From the NCBI GenBank assembly GCA_014825775.1, contig MVAQ01000067.1, positions 27,791 through 91,790 on the forward strand: a stretch of DNA of 64,000 bases, in the 5' to 3' direction. Positions 21,432 through 32,613 of this stretch are shown piece after piece. The notes under the pieces are model-generated. The model saw only the letters and a program-made list of their open reading frames with translations. It ran no database searches and had not been told where the DNA came from. The position numbers and the translations under genes were made by a program. The DNA comes from Krasilnikovozyma curviuscula (lineage: Eukaryota; Basidiomycota; Tremellomycetes; Cystofilobasidiales; Mrakiaceae). Every line of letters begins with the position of its first letter. Position 1 is the first letter of the stretch.

Positions 21432-23769
21432 CTATGCCTTCCAACCCTTCAATCTTTTTTCGATCAGCTCGATGACCGCCTTTGGATCCACCAGAATCTT
21501 TGATGAATGGAAGTCGTCCGGCCAGTTGATGTTTGGATACTCCTCCATTGTATCTTTGACTTGGTCGTACCACACTCCGTAATGCCTATGCCCAAGAGCG
21601 ATGGCAGGCAAGCCGTAGTCGTAGTTCCATCCTTCTTTCTGGAAGATTTCAATCACAGTGGAGTGAGGTGACGGCTTCATCCAGAGTTGGTGACTAGTAA
21701 AAAGTGATTAAAGAGCTCCTTTTGGTCAGTAGCTGGATCGGCAATCGGAAAGTAAAAGGGCCAATTGATAAGCTTACGAAAGGCCGTTACCGTGGCTAGA
21801 GATTAATGCAACATTGTAAGTTCCACGAAGCAGAGGCTATGTGTCAGTCATAAGGTGAATGGCTTACATTCCAAGCATAACTGTCGTTCTAGAAGCCAAG
21901 TGGAATTGCTCTGCAATCGTCATTTTGCCCATTGTAGGAACCTCAATCGTCCAGCCGTGCTTTTCACCCATGGCGGTCAAAGCCTCAACGAGCTGTAAAT
22001 GGTTGCTTTCTTCCAATTCTCGATGGTTGTCGTTAAACTTGGTCTGTCGGGAGACGTAAGTGATGACACTGAAAAGAACGAAGCAAGAGTTGTTGTCAGG
22101 TTTCCGAGAGCTCCACAAACGGAATTCGACAGCAAAAGCAGAGAGCAAACACACGGTGGTTCATTGATTGTCCATGGCTTTCCAATCGCCTTCAGCATAG
22201 CGCTTCTTATCGGCATCCACCAGTTTGGGCTGTTGCCAGGTAAAGTCATGATATCTGAGAAAGGCTTGAAGAAAGCGGGCCCGCCATTTTGACCACCGTA
22301 GGAAGGGCCAAGTTCACCAGACTGTACAAGAGAATAAAGAAAAAGCGTCAACCTCGCCGATCTGAGACAAATGACAAGGGGAGCGACGGGCGACACTTAC
22401 ACTTCTGTCGACTAGCACCACTCTGTCAAACATGTAAGTCAAGTGTGTCTTGGCTCTGTCCTGCATATCCAACTTGTATTCCATGTTGGCGCTTGGGAAA
22501 ACACTCTTAAAGAAGAAGGGGTTCAGGCCGTGGGAGTCACGCCAGGCGCTTTCTGTTGCTCTGGAGAACATCATGCGCGCTGGAGCAGAGAGGGACGTGG
22601 ATCCTGATGAGGTGATAGTTGGGTCGAGGTGCGAGTATGCCTTGAATGCTCCCAAGAATAGTTCACAGACCAAATGATCTAGTTGCAGGATCTGGTCAGG
22701 GCGCCTGGGTACGCGTCTTCTAAACACTTCGAAAACTCACAGTAGTGATCCAGGAAGATCTATATATAGCAATAAAATCAGCTGAGGTCTCAAAAACTAA
22801 AAGAAAGAGGGGAAAGAGCTCACGGTACCATCGTCGTTGAAGAAGATCTGAAAACAACGTCCCCGAGTGAGGAATCAGAATCGACTGCCGGATGCAACGA
22901 GAAAAAGGGAAATAGAGTAAAGTATTACTCACAGTGAAATCGTTGATCGTGACTGCGGTATCTCCCAACATCTCTTTTGCCTCAACCGGTGTGATCATCT
23001 GTTGCGCGAAGAAGGTCAGTCGAGACTCATCAGTACGATGACAGTCAACTCACCCTGATGTCCTCCTCCGTAGGAAATCTTTCTTCCTGTGTTACTGCGA
23101 CATGTGACCCCTTTCCGTTACTGAACATGTGCTTGAGTTGGGGGAAGGACGAAGGAGTATTGGATACGATGAACAGAGTTCCATTTTTCATGTACTGCAA
23201 GAAAACACAAATGTCAGTCAAATTCGAACAGGTTTAGAGTGAAACCTCTCGAGGAAACCCTTCCTAGCCTTGTTGCTGTTGACCAATAATAGCACAACAC
23301 TGCGCTGAGGCGAACAAGGGAAAGTGTAACTCACCAGCTTGTCGAACAAGTTGAAGCCAGGAGCTTTGACCTTGAGCTCCGTCTCAGCCAAGCCACCAGT
23401 AACCAAATGAATCTGGTCTCCAAACACGCTTTCACCAAGCTTCTTGGGCTTCCTGCTCTGACCTGCACTACCCGCAGAACCGTCTTTTTTGGGCTGGTTC
23501 TTTCCGCCTCTGAAGGAACCCATCACTTTTCTGAAAGAAGACCCTCCGACACCATGCTCGTCGTCTGTAGTATCAAAGTAGTGTCCTGTTGCCAAGTGGC
23601 TCTCAACTTCGATGATCTTCTGTTGGTTGTAGTAGTAGAAGAGAATAAGGACGGCAGATATCGAGACCCAGACGATGGTCCGTTTGTTGCTCCTCGACCT
23701 CGTCAGGCTGGCTGCCTTCTCACGAAGAGAGTTCCCCCTCCTCGTTCGCTGTTTCTCCGACAGAGGCAT
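21432..23769 (-). CDS. GT61-family glycosyltransferase, type II Golgi/ER membrane protein
   Basis: Ten exons: 23335-23769, 23054-23194, 22933-22998, 22825-22848 (24 nt), 22741-22759 (19 nt), 22401-22678, 22155-22321, 21868-22068, 21778-21795 (18 nt) and 21432-21693, giving 536 residues. The start at 23769 ('MPLSEKQRTRRG') places a basic cytosolic tail before one signal anchor ('TIVWVSISAVLILFYYY'). An in-frame ATG at 23817 is possible. The C-terminal catalytic region has 'VITYVSRQTKFNDNHREL', 'MTIAEQFHLASRTTVMLG', and the family hallmark 'HGNGLSHQLWM', built across the 18-nt exon. GT61 includes plant xylosyl/arabinosyltransferases, animal EOGT and POMGNT2, and many fungal members of unknown specificity. 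A role in cell-surface or capsule glycan synthesis is plausible for this lineage but inferred. Confidence 0.82.
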
Positions 23770-24103
23770 CCTCAGGGCGCTGGGCTGGCAAAGTGGAAGA
23801 CGACCGCCAGCAAGCACCTAGACTGCAGCGGCGGAGGACAGACAGGAGGTGGCGTCGACACATCGTGAGAGAGATCTCGTCATTCGAATGGGTCGAATGA
23901 ATGCATTCAAAGCTTCTGGAATTTAGTTTACAAATATCATGAAACATGTGAGGAAAGCGAACTCTGGCGGCAGGGTTGGTGTTCTCATTTGGAACGTCGC
24001 ACAGTGATCGATCTTTCTCTAGTGACACTGTTGCTCTTGACTATGCGATTTGGAAGACAAGCGAAAAGAAGTGTATCATCAACTAGATTATTTTGAATTT
24101 CAC
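23770..24103. other. Intergenic, GT61 gene to aspartic protease gene
   Basis: About 330 bases between two minus-strand genes. It should carry the GT61 promoter and the protease 3' UTR. I see no gene or repeat. Confidence 0.35.
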
Positions 24104-25935
24104 TTAGAATGGTACAGGGCTGTAGGAAGTGTTCCTAACTAGGTTGAAGTCGGTGACTGCAGCAGTGCTGTTGAGGATGGATATGAGCTACAAGAGAAAG
24201 AATCTTAATCGCCGTTCCAAACCAAGGACGATGGAGATACACACCTGTATGAAAGCGTCGCTGTTTTGCCCAGTCGCATTGTTGAAGCTGAACAAGCAAG
24301 AAGCCTTCGTCAGCTTCTTGTAGTCAACCCAGAGCCGGAAGAAGGTACTCACTTCCCAAAGTCGTAGAGAGCATACGTGGACTTCAGCATAGGTGAGCCC
24401 AGAATCCAGTCTGGACCAGCGCTGAAGCTTGAAGGCAGTAGGTAACTGATGCAGTAGGTGCCGTTACCGCTGAGATCGGCACTGACGTCCAAGGGATGCA
24501 ATGGGAAACTTGAGCCGTTTCCAAATCCGACATTGATTTCCATCATTGTTTCACATGCTGCGTGCAACAAAACATCGCGTCAGTAGAGCAAGATATGAGA
24601 TACGATGCTGCGATAGACACACGAATAGTGTAGTAGCCCGAAGCAATTCCAATAGGATAAGGCACGTAGGTAGCTCCTGGAACCTGCTTATGGATCGCAT
24701 CGATGATCGAAGGTGGGCCGGCAATGGAAGCGGTGCCTGAATCCATCCAAGTGATAGCCGTATCTGGCCTGCTGCTTCTTGGACTGGTGATGTTGACAGA
24801 TTGGCCATTCAATGTCAGGTTGGTCATCTCGATACTCCACACCTGGCTCCCTGGACCAGCTGCTTTAATGACTGGGAACTTGGTGGTGTTTTGTATGTAT
24901 GAATAGTTGGAAAGATACTCCCCAATGGTGAAAGCGCCGAACTGTAGAGAGTAGGGTCGATAATTGGGTATGTACGTGCGGGACCCTGAAGAGATCTTAA
25001 AACTCACGGAAGTCATTAACGGGTCCGAAGACGTTCTTCCCAGAATGAAAGAAAAGAATCTTTTCAGAGTCGGGTTCTGCAAATTGTGGAAGGTCAGGCG
25101 GACTTCTTCTTGCAACCTCAGAACAAAAAACCTGACTCACTTGCTCCCAAAGCTTCGAACATTGTCAAGATAATTAGTTGACTGGTAATCACACAGATAT
25201 TCAGGTAAGGGGAACCCACCTTTGTCGTGAAACCGCTGGCTGCCAAACTACCGTTGTTGAGGTCTTTGTAATCAGCCGAGATGACGGAAGCATTAGGAAG
25301 ACCCAAACCCAGTCTAAAGTGAAGAACGAAGACCTTAGTAGTCTCAGAAGGGTTTTGAGCGAGTTAAAGGTGTATTTACAAGCCATCAGCCGAAGAGAAA
25401 GACCCTTGGCCACTCGAATTCGTCAAAACAAGAGCTTGGTGACTGACATTGTATCCACCGAACTCAACGTTGGCTGTGTACACGGGACCAGCAGCGTATC
25501 CAAATCTTGAAAATTTACTCAAAAAGTCTAAGTAACTAGTCATACCTCCGTGAGCCAGAATACTTACCCGTAAGAAAGATTTCGGAACTGGGCTGGAGCA
25601 ATTGGCGAGGCGACTGGGAGCGGCTTGGTACCATTGAAACCACGAATGAAGAGATCAGACGATCCAGTATCTAGTTGTACTACGTATGTGGTATTTCCAA
25701 TCAGCAAGTCGCCGTAATACACTGAGTCGAGGTAGTTGGTGAAGTTGACGGCAGTGTTGTTGGCTGTGTCGACAAACGAACGCTTGTAGTTGCGGGTGCT
25801 GGATTGTCGACTGAATTTTTCTGTCCTTCTGAGAGAGGGTTCAGATGCTGTACGGATTGGGATGATCAGAGAAGATGCGATCTGGCCGACCGAAAGGGTT
25901 ATGAGCAGCGAAGACAGCGTTGAGGTCAACATCAT
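24104..25935 (-). CDS. Secreted pepsin-like aspartic protease (family A1)
   Basis: Nine exons: 25568-25935, 25380-25505, 25220-25313, 25141-25152 (12 nt, encoding LWEQ), 25008-25076, 24623-24941, 24353-24557, 24245-24287 and 24104-24187, giving 439 residues. What is seen: an N-terminal signal peptide ('MMLTSTLSSLLITLSVG'), a propeptide with basic residues, the first catalytic motif 'VQLDTGSSDLF', 'GLLGLGLPN', 'NPTLKRFFSFILGR', the second catalytic motif 'TWMDSGTASIAGP', 'GYYTIPCETM', 'WILGSPMLKSTYALYDFG' near the C-terminus, and several N-x-S/T sites. These establish a bilobal A1 protease, secreted or vacuolar. The C-terminal tail ends 'NTSYSPVPF' with no clear GPI signal, so a soluble form is likely. 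The start is divergent from the sulfate permease. Confidence 0.9.
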
Positions 25936-26613
25936 CGCCGGTTGAGAAGAATGGTAAAGAAAATATGGGGAGAGAAAGGTCAGTGTTGGGCGGAGAAGTG
26001 AGGATGGCGAAAAGAAAGACTTCGTACTTATAAAGCTGTTCGCTTCCTATCGGTATGACGTCTAGCCACCTTGGCTCGGAAGGCGACGCAAGGCGAGCTG
26101 CATCATTCTGACGGGGATTCACTGAACTCCAATATACTAGGAAGAGTCCATAAATGATCGGTGTTTCACACAGAGAGTAGTTTTAGAGAAGCAAAAAAAA
26201 AAAAAAAACAGTGTCGGGCTGAAGTTGACACGCCATCGGTGGTTACGTTTTACCCATATTTTTTCTTCTTTCTGCCATTTCCTCCAAGGCAACGTGAAGC
26301 ACATATAGCATTGATTAAGATAGATCAGAAGAGAAATGTCTTTATTTTATTTAATTGTTTTATCTTATCAATTATGGCAGCACGCAATTCGATTTTTTTC
26401 AAACTCCGCTCCTCGTCTCGATGCTATGACAAACCTCAAGCTTCTTGTCCTTTTTCCAACTCTCACTTTTGACCTTAGACCTCAGTAAAATAGAATAGAA
26501 CTTCCAACTGGCAAAGTAGAAGAACTCTTGCCATCTCAACTGGTCTTGACCCAATACCTTCACCTTGCCTGTTGACGGGTACTAACCGCGAAGCAACAGT
26601 CAGCAGCTCGACA
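25936..26613. promoter_or_regulatory. Divergent intergenic region, aspartic protease / sulfate permease
   Basis: About 680 bases between divergent ATGs. A run of about sixteen A residues lies near 26193-26209. A second AT-rich stretch follows near 26340-26375. Both could be nucleosome-depleted promoter elements. No coding exon is recognised. Confidence 0.45.
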
Positions 26614-29600
26614 ATGGCCACTCCAGCGCCTTCCAGCACTCCAACCAACACAGACTCGATAGAATCTATCCAGGATGTAACTGCACCTCCCTCATCTTCC
26701 AAAGTATCGCGAAGAAGCCAGCACGACGACAGCGATGGACGCCCTTCAGGCGTCACGACATCCACATTGAAGCAATTCGGTCGATGGGTCGTAGATGCTG
26801 ATGAAGAGGAACTACCGACTGTCTCCAGTTTTGACTACTTTAGAGAGTTGGGCAGTCATCCTGCAGAGAAGGTGAGTCGACAAGTTGTATTTTGCGCGGT
26901 TGCCCCCTTCCTGATCCCGACTCCACCTTTCTCTTGTGTTTTCATTATTTAGACTATCGGCTATTTCAGATCCCTGTTCCCGTTCCTTTCGTGGCTTCCT
27001 CATTACAACTTTACGTGGCTGGTAGGCGATTTGATTGCTGGAATAACTGTTGGTCTCGTTCTCGTCCCGCAATCAATGTCATACGCGGGTCTCGCCAATC
27101 TCAGACCAGAATTTGGTCTGTACTCTTCTTTCGTTGGTGTCTTCGTTTACGCATTCTTCGGTAAGCACCAGCATTGTTGTCTTCTGTTACATCCCAAGCT
27201 TATTGTTTGTCATTCGTTTCACCACAGCCACTTCGAAGGATGTGTCAATTGGGCCAGTGGCTGTCATGAGTCTTGAAACTGGCCGTATTATCTCTTCCAT
27301 CCAAGCATCTCACCCTGGTCAGTGGGCCTCTGAGACGATAGCAACTGCCGTCGCCTTCATTTGTGGTTTCGTGCGTATGATGTCCTTTTTCTTCTTGCGC
27401 TATTTTTTTACTGACTGTAGATGTTTTGAATATTTACAGATCGTGCTTGGAATCGGTCTTTTGAGACTTGGTTGGATTATTGAGTTTATTCCAGTAGGTC
27501 GACTAATTTTGTTGATTTGTAACCCTCTTACTGACATGTCTCTCTCGAATCTTGCAGGTTCCTGCTGTCGCCGGTTTCATGACTGGTTCAGCCATTAACA
27601 TTGCTGCGGGACAAGTTCCAGCACTTTTTGGAATCTCAAAGCTTTTTAGTAAGTGTTTCAGCTTCCTCTGCTGTTGCTACCTTAGCGAGCCTGACCGTCC
27701 ACCCCGCTCCTATTTAGATACGAAGGATTCAACGTATCTCGTTATCATCAACACTCTTAAAAACTTGAAACATAGTAAACTTGATGCCGCCCTTGGTGTT
27801 CCTTCTCTCTTTGGTCTCTACCTCGTAAAGTGGACTTGTGCATTCGGCGAGAAGAGATGGCCAAAATGGAGGTTAGTTGGCCCCCTCCTCCTTTCTTTGT
27901 TCCTATATTGTTTTATTCCTACCGAATTGAAGCATCTTCTCTCAGGCGTATCTAATGTCTAACCTTGAAACTTTGTTGATTCTACAGAAAAATGTTCTTC
28001 TTCGTGTCTGTCACTCGAAATGCGTTCACAATCATCATCTACACTGTTATCGCCTGGCAACTGACAATTCACGCCAAAAAAGCTCCAGTGTCTATCCTTG
28101 GAACGGTGCCATCTGGGTTCCAGCACGTAGGACCACCGAAGGACATCAACTCCAATATGCTCAATGCTCTCGCTAGCCATCTTCCCGTAGCAACCATTAT
28201 CTTGTTGCTGGAACATATAGCCATAGCGAAGAGTTTTGGAAGAGTGAATAACTATAAGATAAATCCGAACCAGGAGCTCATTGCGATTGGTGTTGGTGAG
28301 TGTTTTGCTTGAAATGTCTGGTAGTGCCTCCTCGCTAATCACGGCTCTTTGTGGTTTTCTTCAGCAAATACTCTGGGTTCCCTTTTCAATGCATACCCCT
28401 CAACTGGCTCATTCTCACGTTCAGCTCTGAAGAGTAAGAGTGGAGTTCGTACACCAGCGGCAGGCATCCCAACCGGATTGTGCGTTATCATTGCGCTTTA
28501 CGCGTTAACTTCAACGTTCTACTTCATCCCAAACGCTGTCCTCAGTGCAGTCATCATTCACGCTGTCGCAGATCTTGTTGTTTCTCCCCGTCAAGCATAT
28601 CGGTTCTGGCTCGTCAGCCCCTTAGAAGCTGTCATTTGGTTCGCCGCCGTTATCATCACCGTCTTCACGACCATTGAGGACGGCATATACTTCTCGCTTG
28701 CTGCCTCGATCGTTTTGTTGCTCTTTAGAATCGCTCGGCCAGCAGGAAATGGTTTCCTTGGGCGAGTGAAGGTCAAAATAGATGAGAGCGAAACAGAAAA
28801 GGGTGGAATCAGATACAGGGAAATTTTCGTACCTTTCAAAACACCAAGAGGTGGAATGACGAATCCCCAAGTGAGAGTCGAGCCACCTCCAGCTGGGATA
28901 GTTATCTACAGACTGTGAGTGAATAACAGCCTCTACAAAATGTCGAACAAAGTTCTGACGAAGGACCTTGTGCAGCGACAACTCTTTCACTTATCCGAAC
29001 GCCAGCTACCACAACTCAGCCCTTGTGGATCACGTCAAAGCAACCACTCGAAGAGGCAAACTTTCACTTTTCACCAAACCAGGAGACCGCCCTTGGAATG
29101 ATCCAGGCCCTTCAAGGTGGACCGCAGCTGGACGCGCTGCACTTGCTGCTGAACAAGAAGCCATGGAACACCCATCATCAGTCAGCAAGCTACCACTCAT
29201 CAGAGCTGTTGTCCTTGATTTCCAAGCAGTTGCATCTTTGGATACAACCGGCGTCCAGAATCTTGTAGATACGCGGAAGGAGATTGAGAGATGGGCTGAT
29301 GCGCCTGTCAACTTCCACTTCTCAGGTCAGCGTTTGCACTCGCTCATTGAAGTGTGCTTCTCACTGACACCATTGTATCTCTTCAGGCATCATCTCTCCT
29401 TGGGTGCAGCGTGCCTTGATTGCCGGTGGATTTGGTATTGACAAAGATGATCTTAATTCTCCTTGCGAAGTCACACCAGTTGTTCCAGTTATGGATTCAA
29501 CCAGTGTGAGAAAACCACTGGATGAGCTTGCATTGGAACGCATGAATACTAGGCAACGCCAGCACGCTATGAGAGACAGAACTGCTGAGGAGGGCAGCTT

Positions 29601-29718
29601 ATCTTCTGTAGAAGAACCACTCATTAGCAGAAGGACACCCTTCTTCCACTTCGACCTCGAAGAAGCTGTGAGAGCAGCAACTTCGGGAGCCAATTCACGC
29701 TCTGAGTCACCTTCTTAA
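26614..29718 (+). CDS. SulP-family sulfate permease with C-terminal STAS domain
   Basis: Ten exons: 26614-26871, 26953-27160, 27228-27370, 27440-27493, 27558-27648, 27718-27871, 27988-28295, 28365-28914, 28976-29325 and 29387-29718, giving 815 residues. It probably carries out proton-coupled sulfate uptake at the plasma membrane, like yeast Sul1/Sul2. What is seen: a Ser/Thr-rich cytosolic N-terminus, the SulP signature 'GLVLVPQSMSYAGLANLRPE' on entering the membrane domain, 'DVSIGPVAVMSLETGRI', 'VPAVAGFMTGSAINIAAGQV', 'LLLEHIAIAKSFGR', 'NAYPSTGSFSRSALKSKSG', and a cytosolic STAS domain with 'LDFQAVASLDTTGVQNLVD' plus a long disordered tail. The signatures make the family certain. Sulfate rather than another anion is inferred from fungal orthology. 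Such genes are often under sulfur control, but I see no specific site. Confidence 0.93.
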
Positions 29719-29849
29719 ACGGTGTATGTAGATACAAAAGTGTTGTACTTCTCGCGAGCAGCCTCGCCTTCACATGTAGTTTCTTTAGATGAAATAGATT
29801 TGCAGGTGCCCGGCGCATGCAAGTACTCAATGGAATAAGACATTATTCA

Positions 29850-30808
29850 TTAGAACGATGCCCACTCTAGACTGAAAAATTCCACCTCCTCCTTCTCTTC
29901 GTCCCAAGAACTGATCAAGTGCGCCTTCTTCGTTGCTGTGCCCAAACGACCCCACGCTACTAGTTGTATCGGTGTTATTGGGTGAGTGACAGATGGTAGA
30001 GATGTGGCTACGAAATGCGAGTGGTACCGCAGGGAGTCACCTGTTCTTGACCAAAGACCTCTGTCAGCAGAGAAGCGGCCAAAAACTGGCCGACATTACT
30101 TACCTGGGTAGACCAGGAAATCTCCACCAAACCTCATACCAGGACCCAAGAAGTACCCTCTCTTCCACAGCGCCCTGAAAACCTCAACTTTCGCAACTTC
30201 CGTCGGTGTGTGTGGGTATGTCCAGACGTTTGATTCCTTTGCTGATTGAAGCGACGAATGAATAGCCGGACTATACCAGGGCAGCATTGACGAAGTTGCC
30301 GTCACTGTCAAGACTTGTCGTGCGGATTGAGGTAGGATGGGGGTGGGCTCAACTTCTTGAGTTGACGAATTTGCGTCTGTTGGCGTTTGCGCTGATGACT
30401 GCTGCTTCAATAGAGCAAGCTGAGTTGCGGTCGGTGTATCATAAGAAGACGTATCATCTAAGATCTTCCCAATACCTGAAATTGAAGCGGAAGATTAGCC
30501 ATTGGACAGCGACGGCTTTGTTGAGGACTAACCTTCAGAGACCATTATGACAACTTCTTCAGGCATCAGGGACAACGGTAACCCCAAGAATACATTCTGT
30601 TGCGATACTCCAGGTAGAGTCCCAACCAGAGTTCCCATGAAATGGTGCTTCACACGCAGATTTGCAACATCTGACTCGGCAAGTCGAGAATGATCAGATA
30701 TCCGCTGGAACAAAGCTAGAAGAATAGGAATAGCACACCTTGAGCTTCGAGTATATATGCTGATTTGGCTGATACGTTGATTGGCGTAAAATCTTGTTCT
30801 TCAGACAT
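29850..30808 (-). CDS. SEN34: tRNA-splicing endonuclease catalytic subunit Sen34
   Basis: Four exons: 30739-30808, 30533-30670, 30104-30475 and 29850-30040, giving 256 residues. Sen34 cleaves the 3' splice site of intron-containing pre-tRNAs within the Sen2/15/34/54 complex. What is seen: the N-terminal domain 'AQDVANLRVKHHFMGTLVGT' with 'LPGVSQQNVFLGLPLSLMPEE', a Thr/Gln-rich linker, then the nuclease domain 'VFRALWKRGYFLGPGMRFGG' and 'DFLVYPGDSLRYHSHFVAT'. The catalytic Tyr and His sit in 'RYHSHF' and the Lys in 'TATKKAHLISSWD'. The C-terminus 'VEFFSLEWASF' matches the family. The first intron acceptor was chosen (after gtcag, 30670) because it restores the conserved N-terminal motif. Nearer AG sites give either a 23-nt intron or a poorer match. 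It is divergent from ELP5, with 137 bases between ATGs. Confidence 0.9.
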
Positions 30809-30945
30809 TGTGGATAAATTCAATTGCTTGAGCGTTTGCTTGTGAGAGCGAAAATTCTGCTGACCTGAGTGAGAGACCAACGGCCAATTGATGAAAACCT
30901 CTGATATCTTGCAAGAAAGAAGACTAAGAAAATAAAATCTGTAGG
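30809..30945. promoter_or_regulatory. Bidirectional promoter of SEN34 and ELP5
   Basis: Only 137 bases separate the divergent start codons at 30808 and 30946. Both genes must therefore share this short region for initiation. It is AT-rich at its ELP5 end (near 30925). No known operator is recognised. Confidence 0.7.
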
Positions 30946-32231
30946 ATGGATCTGTCGATTCCAACGTTCTTATCGTTGCCATCAGCTTCCTCATCCACCT
31001 CAAGTTCATCGACCTCAAACCTCCTCATAATTTCTCAACCCCATCCATCAGCACCTTCGCCTTACCCAGTTCTATCTCATGTACTGTCTCAAGCATCTCA
31101 GTCTGCTCCAGTGATCTATATACAGAGCTCTATCGAGCTTCAGAGGTTATCCAGAAGCAATACTGCGATTCAAACCTTGAATTTGCTCGATTGGGTTCCA
31201 GGTTTTGGAGATGAAGACTGGGATAACGATAAGATCCTCGGTTCTTTGAAAACGCTCACTACAAAAGGTTCGTCTTCTTGGTTTGTTGAAGACCGTCTGC
31301 TCAAAATTCTGACGTTCAGCCTTTCTATCCTAGGAGACCCATCCGTTCCCGTAACGATCATAATGGATTCCCCTCACATCATCAGCTCCAATTTGAGATC
31401 AACATCTCTGTTTTTGGTTTTGGTCTCTCGCATACTGGCTCTATTAAAGAACCGCCACGGTACATAGCTCAGACCACCATCAAAACAAGGTCGATACTGA
31501 CTGACTTTTTCGCTCTAGCATCGTCATTATTGGTAATCCCGATACTGAGCCTCTCTCCAACGAAGCCTTCCCCTCTCTTGTCTGGCCTCATTTCAACCTC
31601 AGTCTCAGCATCGCTCGTCCACCTCACTCTGCACTCCTCCAAGCTCCTTCCTCACATCCACGAAAGCTACTTCCTCCTCCCACCCCCGACCGCAGACTCG
31701 CCTCCAACCCAGTTTTTTAACATCCTCCAGTCCAATTCTGTCCGCGGCGAAGCGACTTCAAGTCGCTCAGGTGGCGGAGGAGAGTGGGATGAAGACGGGA
31801 TCATTGTGGAATTTATCCAAAGAAAGAAGAGTGGAAAGGAGCAAATAACTAGGGGCTTAGAAGGATGCTTGTTTAGAAGTGGAAAGTGTGTTCTTGTCCC
31901 GTGGCAGAAGCTGAAGGGATTGGGTAAGTTGCTGCAGACGCGGCCTGAAGATGATGTAGTAGAAAAGGTTAGAACATGATCTTTAGTTTTTTCTTCTTCG
32001 CTACTGACTTTTGTTTCACTGGTGCAGCCAAAGGACACTCTTCCATCCTCAACGTTCTCTCTCTCGTTGACAGACCATCAAAGATCACAGCGCGCAGAGG
32101 TCGCAGTGCCCTACGCACATGAAGGAGAAGTTGGTGAGACTGGCAAAAACATGGGTGGTGGAATATACTACGAACCTGATGAAGGAGATGATGTGGACGA
32201 TGATGATCCCGATGAGGACCTTAACTTCTAG
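30946..32231 (+). CDS. ELP5: Elongator complex subunit Elp5 (Iki1)
   Basis: Three exons: 30946-31459, 31519-31967 and 32028-32231, giving 388 residues. Elp5 is a RecA-fold subunit of the Elp4/5/6 subcomplex of Elongator, which modifies uridine-34 of tRNAs. What is seen: an N-terminal RecA-like alternation of strands and helices ('SNLLIISQPHPSAP', 'SAPVIYIQSSIELQR'), 'VPVTIIMDSPHII', then a basic 'FIQRKKSGKEQ' segment. The tail is the most diagnostic part: 'TFSLSLTDHQRSQRAEVAVP' followed by 'YYEPDEGDDVDDDDPDEDL', the acidic C-terminus found in fungal and animal Elp5. There is no Walker motif, as expected. Identification rests mainly on the tail and the overall length. Confidence 0.78.
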
Positions 32232-32613
32232 TAGACACGAGGAGGGGGTGCAGAGGGGTGCACCGAATCTTTACTACCTTTTGGGGCCATTTTTTTCCCT
32301 TGCAAGGGCGGATAAAGGCGAAACAATCATTGCATTCAGGCATTTGGGGTAGTGCACTCTGCGTTGGTGACAAGCTCTTTGAGAAGTCTCAAGCGCTACC
32401 ATTTTATTTTCTCGCATCCAAAGAAGTTGATACGGATTGATGCACTGAAGCTATTTTCTTCGTTTCACACGCTCAAATGATGAATACAGAAAGTAACCAC
32501 TAGGTCTTGCCAGATTCAAGCTCAGAAAAATTTCTGCGACACCCACACGCCAATGGATTCTATCATGCATCCACTTCAATTCAATGCCACCTCGCATTGC
32601 GATTATTATTAAC
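32232..32613. other. Convergent 3' region, ELP5 / DUF3844 gene
   Basis: About 380 bases between converging stop codons, carrying both 3' UTRs. No gene or repeat is recognised. Confidence 0.4.

Noticed and set aside
26193..26209. Poly-A run as a possible retroposed sequence tail
   Set aside because: No target-site duplication or upstream retrosequence is visible. An A-tract in a divergent promoter is the simpler explanation.
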